Shown: positions 27,201-33,560 of the stretch, in pieces
Layout: every line of letters begins with the position of its first letter
How positions within the stretch are numbered: the first letter of the stretch is position 1
Origin: JBGTGT01 sp051439375
Lineage (GTDB): Bacteria > Cyanobacteriota > Cyanobacteriia > Cyanobacteriales > Microcystaceae
Assembly (NCBI GenBank): GCA_051439375.1
Contig: JBFRWB010000193.1
Span: forward strand, 1 to 64,000
Length of the DNA: 64,000 nt
Direction: 5' to 3'
Translations under genes and position numbers: made by a program
The notes under the pieces: model-generated
Databases searched by the model: none
What the model saw: only the letters and a program-made list of their open reading frames with translations
What the model was told of the DNA's origin: nothing

Positions 27201-27865
27201 TCTCAAAACTGACAGGAAAAGCCTATCAGCTTCCTAGTGAGGCGCAATGGGAATACGCTTGTCGCTCCGCTCCAATTCAAAATTCAAAATTAAAAATTAA
27301 AAATGATGAAACTGTAGGGGCGCAAGGTTTGCGCCCAACTAGCGAATTAACCCTAGAAGAATGGAATAACCACTATCATCAGCCGTTTCATTTTGGGGAA
27401 ACCATAACCCCAGACATCGTTAATTATCGTCCTGAAGACTGGGAATATAAGGGGAAAACCCGTTCAGGGATTTATGCAGAAGAACCCAAGGGCAAATATA
27501 GAAAGGAAACCACCCCCGTTGGCAACTTTCACCCTAATGCCTTCGGAGTCTATGATATGCACGGCAATGTGTGGGAATGGTGCGCTGATCAATGGCATAG
27601 TAATTATCATGGCGCACCCGATGATGGCAGTGTATGGGGTAAGAACATTAGTTCTATCTCTAATTCTCAACTTAATATACTTGTTCGATGGCTAAATCGT
27701 TTACGTCATCAAGATAATCAAAGCAACCGTCTTGTAGTTCGTTGTGGTTCATGGGGCAACAATCCTTATGGTTGTCGTTCCGCCTACCGCAACTTCAATT
27801 CTCGCGATGGCCGCCTCTGCAATTTCGGTTTTCGGGTGATGTGTGCCGTGGGGAAGACTCTGTAA
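24299..27865 (+). CDS. Membrane-anchored NACHT NTPase with FGE-like C-type-lectin domain; DGR target
   Basis: 1188 residues. Two hydrophobic helices (about 22-62) anchor the N-terminus. The NACHT/STAND NTPase follows: Walker A GAPGSGKTT at about 199-207, Walker B CLILLDGLDEV near 283-293, and sensor-like TSRPHGY near 321-327. A helical region (about 440-700) leads to a FGE-sulfatase (SUMF1) domain at about 868-1188: MVLIPSGTFWMGTPDEE, RPVEQVNWDEAVEFCQRLS, YQLPSEAQWEYACRSA, FGVYDMHGNVWEWCADQWH, GFRVMC. The last 40 residues are the DGR variable region. NACHT-FGE proteins are thought to act as sensors in conflict or self-recognition; enzyme activity is unlikely. In-frame dispersed repeats at 26853-26882 and 27274-27340 add linkers. 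Confidence 0.85.
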   Translation: MTDNNRLPQREKTSQHIIKIIKQYAPLSGMGIGITAIIGFIKAGQPQAAIISATLTFSIPILAIAWNSLTRFKDKLLDEIEKELEGAEDKMVKGLVKVGKTFLTKARWQLNPKFQQDYYESLVDTLCDVSVDGFRLGASALNLEDIFISLRIIPKSSEQISGHLLSPHDVPESQEIWDILAKSINKEFRHYRRIAIIGAPGSGKTTLLKHLALSYANKSYKRVGAPQFIPILLYLRDIRHLILQDNPLTLPKLIQQSIETLPSDPALSLPQGWIEDQLRIGNCLILLDGLDEVANATEREQVSLWVNEQMRIYRKTHFIVTSRPHGYDKQNFERIGTDLAVLPFSPSQTDEFIHRLYTQNKIKEKGRKTPAVFRDAEDLAKDLIDKIKKNRAIADMAKNPLLITMIATVHYNGEALPGRRVELYQQICDLLLGKRQAAKKTREKQTTKRLGIPSSLQTIENALSAEQNKSVLQVLALSLMEAKSREFTLSSDPSINPKIPRAIPIIEDILGKVAPNSLSPQDFFETIQFVCGLIVEREVGIYEFAHLSFQEYLAAAQIQTLKQEKPEKFDLLLENFEISWWSETIRLYSAQSDATPLIQHAIDNPTIKSLTLALDCQQEKLILDSNVDEALNKLLEDGLDSDNPEIAQLAAEVKLSRRLTNLLEIDEKLEIDLNYLTVAEYKLFLDDIYSPSSAKSHFLLSFQAIADSPPHHPRVKSSTQDSLELPLLNYSEVRRNPITELTLDDALNFCSWLNQKAIALTGQEKTSSDNTFYYRLPNAQEAQNYPPNEHPHLQCWIMEDYENPSLQPKSVRLIKTNIPSLFSFETVKVNRQGQIIDKQRLTRQYFSVPLNSPSSQGGLGGISPIELDMVLIPSGTFWMGTPDEEIERLCQKYDAEWFKWESPQHQVTLDSFYLSKYPITQAQWRAIAAQTNLKVNIDLDPNPSKFKGDNRPVEQVNWDEAVEFCQRLSKLTGKAYQLPSEAQWEYACRSAPIQNSKLKIKNDETVGAQGLRPTSELTLEEWNNHYHQPFHFGETITPDIVNYRPEDWEYKGKTRSGIYAEEPKGKYRKETTPVGNFHPNAFGVYDMHGNVWEWCADQWHSNYHGAPDDGSVWGKNISSISNSQLNILVRWLNRLRHQDNQSNRLVVRCGSWGNNPYGCRSAYRNFNSRDGRLCNFGFRVMCAVGKTL
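26853..26882. repeat. Dispersed palindromic repeat inside the NACHT-FGE gene
   Basis: CCCCCTCTTCTCAAGGGGGG followed by TTAGGGGGG is a repeat of the type found between genes in many cyanobacteria. Here it is within the reading frame and encodes part of the linker NSPSSQGGLGGISPIE just before the FGE domain. Confidence 0.6.
27274..27340. repeat. Two dispersed repeats inserted in frame in the FGE domain
   Basis: Bases 27274-27305 repeat AATTCAAAATTC / AAAAATTAAA, an AT-rich unit common between cyanobacterial genes. Bases 27318-27336 form an 8-bp hairpin GGGCGCAA/TTGCGCCC with a 3-base loop, also a known intergenic repeat. Together they encode about 22 low-complexity residues (PIQNSKLKIKND... 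) between the conserved CRSA and FGETI motifs, where ordinary FGE proteins have only a few residues. Confidence 0.6.
27744..27856 (+). other. DGR variable repeat (VR)
   Basis: This 113-base segment at the 3' end of the NACHT-FGE gene aligns without gaps to 28070-28182 (constant offset 326). Twelve positions differ, at VR 27770, 27771, 27785, 27794, 27795, 27800, 27810, 27815, 27816, 27818, 27819 and 27824; at all of them the other copy has A. The VR has T seven times, G four times and C once. All 84 non-adenine template positions match. Eight residues change: 1158, 1163, 1166, 1168, 1171, 1173, 1174 and 1176. The identical 32-base end (27825-27856) is the likely initiation-of-homing site. Confidence 0.93.
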
Positions 27866-27921
27866 CCCTTTTTTCTCTTACCCTCTTACCCTTTTTCCTG
27901 TATTCTCTATCCTTTGGAGAA

Positions 27922-27952
27922 AGTCGCCTTTGGCGACTCGCAATATTTTTTT
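27922..27952 (+). terminator. Hairpin with T-run downstream of the VR
   Basis: A perfect 7-bp stem AGTCGCC/GGCGACT with a TTT loop (27922-27938) is followed by CGCAATATTTTTTT. It fits a Rho-independent terminator for the NACHT-FGE mRNA. Some DGRs need a hairpin just downstream of the VR for efficient homing; this one starts 65 bases past the VR, so that second role is only a possibility. Confidence 0.65.
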
Positions 27953-28069
27953 AAAATCATGTATTATTTTGTAACTAGGAACTTTCATCATTCATCGTTG
28001 ATAATTAAAAAGATATTCAATTTCCTCATAAGGTTGAGGGACTGAAGAAGGGATAGACGAACCCGACTG

Positions 28070-28182
28070 GTGGTTCATGGGGCAACAATCCTTATAATTG
28101 TCGTTCCGCCAACCGCAACAACAATACTCGCGATGACCGCAACAACAATATCGGTTTTCGGGTGATGTGTGCCGTGGGGAAG
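28070..28182 (+). other. DGR template repeat (TR)
   Basis: Near-copy of the 3' end of the NACHT-FGE gene, rich in AAC codons: read in the VR frame it gives NCRSANRNNNTRDDRNNNIGF, the typical Asn-rich template of cyanobacterial DGRs with C-type-lectin targets. AAC codons can be turned by A-mutagenesis into fifteen different amino acids without stops. 26 of the first 81 bases are A, and 12 of these are changed in the VR. The first mismatch that is not at an adenine is T28183 (VR A27857), marking the template/target boundary. It is non-coding: no start codon or ribosome-binding site belongs to it. Confidence 0.93.
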
Positions 28183-28440
28183 TCTCTTTATTGCCAGAGT
28201 TGGCAGGTGGGAATCTGTCAAGCGTGTGACCGAAGAGTCTAGTCTATTCCTGCGATGCTGGTAACGGTATCCAAAAATAAAACTGAGTTAGGGATCTTGG
28301 TAGGTTTCATACCGAAGAGTTCCTTAACTCTTCACCCACTTATAATGAACCGCTAACCAATACCCCTACCCTACAGATAGTTGACAAACTTGAATAACTC
28401 CATTAACATCAAATTAGCATCGAATTAAATATTAAGAATA
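28183..28440 (+). ncRNA. Probable 3' part of the TR RNA; no reverse transcriptase
   Basis: After the TR comes TGCCA-GAGT-TGGCA (28192-28205), a 5-bp hairpin, and GAAGAGTT-CCTT-AACTCTTC (28314-28333), an 8-bp hairpin. In DGRs the TR transcript carries a structured region 3' of the template that binds the reverse transcriptase and primes cDNA synthesis, so this stretch is its natural candidate. No reading frame longer than a few dozen residues is present; the reverse transcriptase often found here is missing. TATAAT at 28341-28346 could serve the toxin-antitoxin pair. Confidence 0.45.
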
Positions 28441-28731
28441 ATGATTAATCTATCAAGAGATATACATTCTCTCACTGAATTTAAGCGAAGCACAGCCGAG
28501 TTTTTGAAACATATTAAACAGACAAAAGAGCCTTTAATTCTGACCGTTAATGGTAAAGCAGAGTTAGTCGTTCAAGATGCTGAATCTTATCAGAAACTCT
28601 TAGAAGCAGTTGAATTACTAGAAACCCTGAAAGGAATTAGGTTAGGCTTAGAACAAATGGAACAAAATCAGGGAAAACCTGCACAAGATTATTTTAATGA
28701 ACTTTTTGATAAACTAGACAATTCCCAATGA
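28441..28731 (+). CDS. Phd/YefM-family antitoxin
   Basis: 96 residues. The N-terminus INLSRDIHSLTEFKRSTAEFLKHIKQTKEPLILTVNGKAELVVQDAESYQKL is the Phd/YefM DNA-binding fold; the C-terminal third (EQMEQNQGKPAQDYF) is the toxin-binding tail. Antitoxins of this family repress their own operon and neutralise the toxin. The stop overlaps the toxin start by 4 bases. Confidence 0.88.
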   Translation: MINLSRDIHSLTEFKRSTAEFLKHIKQTKEPLILTVNGKAELVVQDAESYQKLLEAVELLETLKGIRLGLEQMEQNQGKPAQDYFNELFDKLDNSQ

Positions 28732-29054
28732 GCGATCGCTACCTAGTTATTATACAACCCGAAGCCCAAAAAGCGATAGAGAATACCTATTTTTGGTTAA
28801 GTAACACTTCTTCTCGCCAAGCCAGAAAATGGTTAGAAGGATTAAATAAAGCTATTTTATCCTTAGAAACCATGCCTTTGCGCTGTTCTTTGGCTTTTGA
28901 AAACGAGTTTTTTGAAAAAGAAATTCGACAATTAATTTATGGGAAAGGACGCAATGCTTATCGAATTTTATTTACAGTTTTTGATGACAAAGTTCAAATT
29001 CTTTTTATAAGACACGCTGCTCAAAAACCCGTCATAGATGAACGAGATGAATAA
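28728..29054 (+). CDS. RelE/ParE-family toxin
   Basis: 108 residues. The pattern VIIQPEAQKAIENTYFWLSNTSSRQARKWLEGLNKAILSLETMPLRC and, near the end, YRILFTVFDDKVQILFIRHAAQKPV matches the RelE/ParE superfamily. It is probably a ribosome-dependent mRNA nuclease or gyrase poison; the sequence does not decide. It overlaps its antitoxin (ATGA), so the pair is one transcription unit just after the DGR template. Confidence 0.88.
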   Translation: MSDRYLVIIQPEAQKAIENTYFWLSNTSSRQARKWLEGLNKAILSLETMPLRCSLAFENEFFEKEIRQLIYGKGRNAYRILFTVFDDKVQILFIRHAAQKPVIDERDE

Positions 29055-29278
29055 TCGATTAGTTTATTTAATATTTATATCTTATTAGAATTTGCAACCT
29101 TTGTAATTCATCATGTGCTTAAAATTCCCCATGATGTTATCTTCAGTATTACTTATACTCTTCAAGGTTCGACTGCTCACTGAATTGTGACATTTTTGAA
29201 AATGCCCTATCATTCCCCTAAACAGGATAAATTATTCTCTATAATGCTAGGGAAACCCCCTAAGATTCTCTTTACATT

Positions 29279-31192
29279 ATGACTAAACTTGTTGACTACT
29301 CATCCGCTAACGCATTACCCGAAATCTGGCCAACCACCGTTGAACGCTTTGCTGATTTGTTAGCAGTGGAAGATCCCCATAGTAAACCTGAAGTAAGACT
29401 AACCTATCGGGAATTATGGCAGAAAATCCAACAATTTGCTGCTGGACTGCAAGCGTTAGGGGTTAAACCCTCCGATAAAGTTTGTCTCTTCTCTGATAAT
29501 AGTCCCCGTTGGTTAATTGCTGACCAAGGTATTATGACCGCAGGGGCTGCCAATGCGGTACGATCTTCCCAAGCGGATGATGAAGAATTACTCTACATTC
29601 TCACGGATAGCGATAGTACAACCTTAATTGTGGAAAATAATAAGACTTACAAGAAGCTGAAAGACCATTTTGCTACTATTTCTCTTGAACGCATTATTTT
29701 ACTCTCCGATGAAACCCCAGACGAAAATCAATCAATTAAATGCTTAAACTTTACTCAATTAATGGATTTGGGGGCAAATGCACCCTTAACCCCTGTTAAA
29801 CAGACTAAAGACACCCTCGCAACCCTAATTTATACCTCTGGGACAACGGGAAAACCCAAAGGGGCCATGTTATCTCATGGTAACTTACTCCATCAAGTCA
29901 CCACCCTTGATACGATTATTAAACCTCAACCCAGTGATCCTGTTTTAAGTATTCTTCCCTCTTGGCACGCTTATGAACGCAGTGCAGAGTATTTTTTACT
30001 TTCCCAAGGTTGTACCCTTATTTATACCAGTATTCGCACCTTTAAAAACGATTTAAAACGCTTTAAACCCCGTCATATGGTGGGAGTTCCCCGTCTCTGG
30101 GAATCTTTATACGAAGGCGTTCAAAAGAACTTCAGAGAACAACCCGAAAGCAAACAAAAATTAGTCAAGTTTTTCCTTGAGATTTCAGAACGTTATATCA
30201 TTGCCCGACGAATTGCCCGTAATTTAAGCTTAGATCATATTAATGCGTCGAGTAGTGAGCGTTTAATGGCTAAATTGCAAGCATTACTCCTCTCTCCCAT
30301 ACACGCATTAGGGGATAAATTAGTCTATGGAAAAATTCGTGAAGCAACGGGGGGACAAGTTCATACCTTGGTGAGTGGAGGTGGTTCTTTAGCCCGACAT
30401 TTGGACAGTTTTTATGAAATTATCGGTGTTCCCCTTGTTGTTGGCTATGGACTCACTGAGACTTCTCCTGTCACAAATGCACGAACGGTTAAGCGTAATT
30501 TCATTGGCACGTCAGGCCGTCCTATTCCTTCTACAGAAATACGAATTGTTGACCCGGATACTAAACAAACCCTTCCCCCAGAAAAACGGGGACTGGTGTT
30601 AATTCGCGGTCCTCAAGTGATGCAAGGCTATTATAAAAAGCCGGAAGCAACCGCTAAAGCAATTGATAAAGAGGGATGGTTCGATAGTGGTGATTTAGGT
30701 TGGTTAACCAAACAAAATGACCTTATTTTAACAGGACGGGCAAAAGATACCATTGTCCTCTCAAATGGAGAGAATATTGAACCCCAACCTATTGAAGATG
30801 CTTGTGTTCGCAGTGCATACATTGACCAAATCATGTTAGTCGGGCAAGATAAAAAGGCATTAGGCGCATTAATTGTTCCCAATGTAGAAGCCTTGGAAAA
30901 ATGGGTCAATAGCAACAATTTAAGCTTAACTTTACCTGAATCAGCGAATTCTCATACAGAACTGCAAAAAAGCGATTTTTATCATAAGTCAGTGATTGAA
31001 TTGTTTAAGAAAGAAGTGAAGCGAGAAGTCCAAAATCGCCCCGGTTATCGACCAGATGATCAGATTAAAACCTTTGAGTTAATTTTAGAACCCTTTTCTA
31101 TGGAAAACGGCATGATGACGCAAACTTTAAAGGTAAAACGTCCCGTTGTGACTCAACATTATCAAGATATTATTAATGGAATGTTTCAGTAA
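29279..31192 (+). CDS. aas: Acyl-ACP synthetase / long-chain acyl-CoA ligase
   Basis: 637 residues of the AMP-forming ligase family: P-loop YTSGTTGKPKGAM (about 184-196), YGLTETSPV (about 391-399), GWFDSGDLGWL (about 467-477) and DTIVLSNGENIEPQPIE (about 491-507). Length and sequence resemble Synechocystis Slr1609, which re-activates free fatty acids on acyl carrier protein, so aas is a likely symbol. It is a single gene. TATAAT at 29240-29245 is a possible -10 box 34 bases before the ATG. Confidence 0.88.
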   Translation: MTKLVDYSSANALPEIWPTTVERFADLLAVEDPHSKPEVRLTYRELWQKIQQFAAGLQALGVKPSDKVCLFSDNSPRWLIADQGIMTAGAANAVRSSQADDEELLYILTDSDSTTLIVENNKTYKKLKDHFATISLERIILLSDETPDENQSIKCLNFTQLMDLGANAPLTPVKQTKDTLATLIYTSGTTGKPKGAMLSHGNLLHQVTTLDTIIKPQPSDPVLSILPSWHAYERSAEYFLLSQGCTLIYTSIRTFKNDLKRFKPRHMVGVPRLWESLYEGVQKNFREQPESKQKLVKFFLEISERYIIARRIARNLSLDHINASSSERLMAKLQALLLSPIHALGDKLVYGKIREATGGQVHTLVSGGGSLARHLDSFYEIIGVPLVVGYGLTETSPVTNARTVKRNFIGTSGRPIPSTEIRIVDPDTKQTLPPEKRGLVLIRGPQVMQGYYKKPEATAKAIDKEGWFDSGDLGWLTKQNDLILTGRAKDTIVLSNGENIEPQPIEDACVRSAYIDQIMLVGQDKKALGALIVPNVEALEKWVNSNNLSLTLPESANSHTELQKSDFYHKSVIELFKKEVKREVQNRPGYRPDDQIKTFELILEPFSMENGMMTQTLKVKRPVVTQHYQDIINGMFQ

Positions 31193-31233
31193 TTAATGTG
31201 AATTCTGGTTAAGACAGTTATGGGGGGTGACAA

Positions 31234-31368
31234 GGTGTGAGGTGTGAGGTATCGGGTTTCAGGTGTCAGGTTTTCAAAAATAGAACACAAACTCTTACTA
31301 TTTCCCTAAAAGCTCTCAGAACCAATACAGATTAACTGGATAGAATTACCTGAAACCTGATACCTCTT
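31234..31368. repeat. Inverted pair of heptamer arrays
   Basis: Six heptamers of type GGTRTSA/GGTTTCA run from 31234 to 31275; three complementary ACCTGAA/ACCTGAT/ACCTCTT units lie at 31348-31368. The 72 bases between show no gene. Same design as at 9304 and 40801. Confidence 0.8.
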
Positions 31369-31403
31369 GTGTACACTTTCATCCCTATTACCCAAAACTC
31401 AAG

Positions 31404-32027
31404 TTAATCTGGCTCTTCTTTTAATAAAACACCATTTAAGAAGATATCCGCAATTCCTTCTGCCATTTCCTTAATCGCTTTAGGGGAAGCATCGGGGTCA
31501 ATAATCGTCTTTTCAGAAAAACCCGCGATCGCAAACATTCCTAAAAAAACCTGTGCTACGATTTTAGGGTTTATAGGGCGATAAATTCCCCTATCCATCG
31601 CGGTTTGAAAAAATGCCTCTGCAACATCAGACATTTTCGCAATAACTTCTGATTGAATACGCTCTTGTAACTCAGGGTGAAATTGGGCTTCAATAAAACA
31701 AACTCGAAATAAATCACTGTTTTCTTTCATACGGAACATCCGACGACGCATTACTTGAGCAACAGCTTTATAGCTACCCATTTCGCTTAATTCCGTCAGT
31801 AAGTCCGTTAAAATCTCCACCCATCCTGATGTGGTAACTTCAATCAGAATTGCCTTTTTATTAGGAAAATAGCGAAATAGCGTTCCTTCCGCTACTCCCG
31901 CAGCATTTGCTAGGTCTTTAGTCGTCGTACCATCATATCCTTTGGCTGAAAACAATTTTAAAGCAGCTTGCAAAATACGATGATAAGTCTTTTCTTCATG
32001 GGTTACGCCTTCTTTATCTACCATCAT
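31404..32027 (-). CDS. TetR/AcrR-family transcriptional regulator
   Basis: 207 residues from the ATG at 32027. A longer frame from 32129 would add 34 mostly hydrophobic residues atypical of the family. The helix-turn-helix is RILQAALKLFSAKGYDGTTTKDLANAAGVAEGTLFRYFPNKKAIL (about 15-60). The C-terminal ligand-binding domain has no identified effector. It lies downstream of the acyl-ACP synthetase gene on the opposite strand; TetR proteins often control efflux or fatty-acid genes, but the target is unknown. Confidence 0.85.
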   Translation of the reverse strand: MMVDKEGVTHEEKTYHRILQAALKLFSAKGYDGTTTKDLANAAGVAEGTLFRYFPNKKAILIEVTTSGWVEILTDLLTELSEMGSYKAVAQVMRRRMFRMKENSDLFRVCFIEAQFHPELQERIQSEVIAKMSDVAEAFFQTAMDRGIYRPINPKIVAQVFLGMFAIAGFSEKTIIDPDASPKAIKEMAEGIADIFLNGVLLKEEPD

Positions 32028-32214
32028 AGACTGACGCACAATAAGCATAAATACATTCAATAAACACATTAGGGCTATTGTCCTTGATTGTTTGTCAGCA
32101 ACTCGCCATTCTTCATATTTTTTTAACAAACTAGATTAATCGGTGATCATTAAAGCTTGATACCCGAATGATAACACCGACCAAAAACAGCGAAACAATA
32201 CTTAGGTTAAACGA

Positions 32215-32868
32215 TTAAAATCCCGCTAACCCTTGAGACGCTAAAGATAATTCTTGCCATGACGGGGAACGATAGTCCATATTAGTCGCTTGATCCACAT
32301 AACCAACGACATTAGGCAATTCCTGCCAAACTAACTCATGATTGAGAAATAAAGTCAGTTTATCTTGCCAATTCTCAGGGTATTCACGAACAATAGGGTG
32401 GCGAATCATCATTTGTTCATATTTTCCTTCATCGGGATCTAAGACAACATCTAAGAGAAAAGCAGCCAAAGGACGGATAAAAATACCCGTCGCAGCGATT
32501 TCAAAGGGGGCATCAAAGCGTTTTTGCTTAAAAATGAGGACAAAATGCCCTCCTTCGGGAATTTTATAGGGGATTTTTGAAACATCTTTCACTGGTTCCA
32601 CTTCAATGTTATAGCCCATTGTTAACCCTTGATCAAGGGTAATTCCTTCGTAAGATTGGTCAGGATGGGGAATAAAAATGCTAAATTGGTGTAGATCCTG
32701 CCAAGGATCATTAATGGCTTCATCTGACTCGGCTTTCCATGCGTTGTATCGCTGCTGCATTTCTTGGCCTAATTCACTAGCTTGATTGCACAAATTAACT
32801 AAAGCCATGCTGATAGCACATTGGTCAAAACGGGACGTTCCTAAGACTTCTGAAGCAAGAATTTCCAT
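32215..32868 (-). CDS. Conserved cyanobacterial protein, unknown function
   Basis: 217 residues, soluble, no signal peptide. Aromatic- and acid-rich with WQDLHQFSIFIPHPDQ, EGGHFVLIFKQKRF and GYVDQATNMDYRSPSW. The sequence is intact and uses ordinary codons. No known domain recognised. It is divergent from the TM2-protein gene with a 114-base gap holding TATAAT at 32953-32958. Confidence 0.6.
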   Translation of the reverse strand: MEILASEVLGTSRFDQCAISMALVNLCNQASELGQEMQQRYNAWKAESDEAINDPWQDLHQFSIFIPHPDQSYEGITLDQGLTMGYNIEVEPVKDVSKIPYKIPEGGHFVLIFKQKRFDAPFEIAATGIFIRPLAAFLLDVVLDPDEGKYEQMMIRHPIVREYPENWQDKLTLFLNHELVWQELPNVVGYVDQATNMDYRSPSWQELSLASQGLAGF

Positions 32869-32982
32869 AGGGGAAGCGAGGGTAAGTAACTTCTCAATAT
32901 TTCCACAAAAATTGTCTAAAAATCCGTTACTTTAATCACAAAATGAATCGTCTATAATAGAAAAAAGTTTATCCTCAAAACA

Positions 32983-33489
32983 ATGACTGCTAAACCGACA
33001 GAAATCAATCAAGGAACAGCTTATGCTTTATGGGCATTAGGATTCTTTGTTCCTGTCTGCGGAATTCATCGCTTTTATGCAGGGAAACCGATTAGTGGAA
33101 CGTTTTATTTATTGACGTTTGGCTTATTCTATGTAGGGCAATTTCTTGATGTTTTCTTTATTCCCAGCATGGTAAAACAACGCAATCGTTACTTCTTAGA
33201 TAAGTCAACTAACCAAGCTTTATTAACCCTAGTCAATCAATCTTCTCCCCATCTATCTGTTACTTTAGAACAACAAAAAACAGAAAGTCAGCCTCAAGAT
33301 CCCATGATTCAACTGTTACAAGCTGCGTCGGAAAATAAGAATGCTTTATCCGTTGCTCAAGCTATGATTTCCTTGGGACTCTCATTAGAAGAGACGGAAA
33401 AATTATTGGTTAAAGCCGTTAAGAAAGACCTAGCACATATTGGTAATGATCCTGATTCTGGTGCAGTTCGTTACTATTTTGATATCTGA
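32983..33489 (+). CDS. TM2-domain membrane protein
   Basis: 168 residues. The N-terminal TM2 domain (about 10-72) has two membrane helices around CGIHRFYAGKPISGTFYLLTFGLFYVGQFLDVFFIP, with the typical G-x-H-R-F-Y and Q-x-x-D pattern. A cytoplasmic helical tail of about 90 residues (QAMISLGLSLEETEKLLVKAV) follows. TM2 proteins have no settled function. A possible -10 TATAAT lies 25 bases before the ATG. Confidence 0.82.
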   Translation: MTAKPTEINQGTAYALWALGFFVPVCGIHRFYAGKPISGTFYLLTFGLFYVGQFLDVFFIPSMVKQRNRYFLDKSTNQALLTLVNQSSPHLSVTLEQQKTESQPQDPMIQLLQAASENKNALSVAQAMISLGLSLEETEKLLVKAVKKDLAHIGNDPDSGAVRYYFDI

Positions 33490-33560
33490 AAAGTCGCCTA
33501 AAGAAGATATACTAAAAGCTGTTTGTCAAGAAACATTGGATTCTCTTTCCTATTAATCCC

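Noticed and set aside
27742..27954. 70-residue plus-strand frame overlapping the VR
   Set aside because: It is the +1 frame of the NACHT-FGE gene running on through the terminator, with no ribosome-binding site or protein-like composition.
28070..28182. Template repeat read as a simple pseudogene fragment of the FGE domain
   Set aside because: A decaying duplicate would differ at all base types. The 12 differences lie only at adenines of this copy and non-A positions are fully conserved.
28200..28440. Degraded reverse transcriptase after the template
   Set aside because: No frame shows an RT motif such as YxDD, and the region is too short for even a remnant catalytic core.
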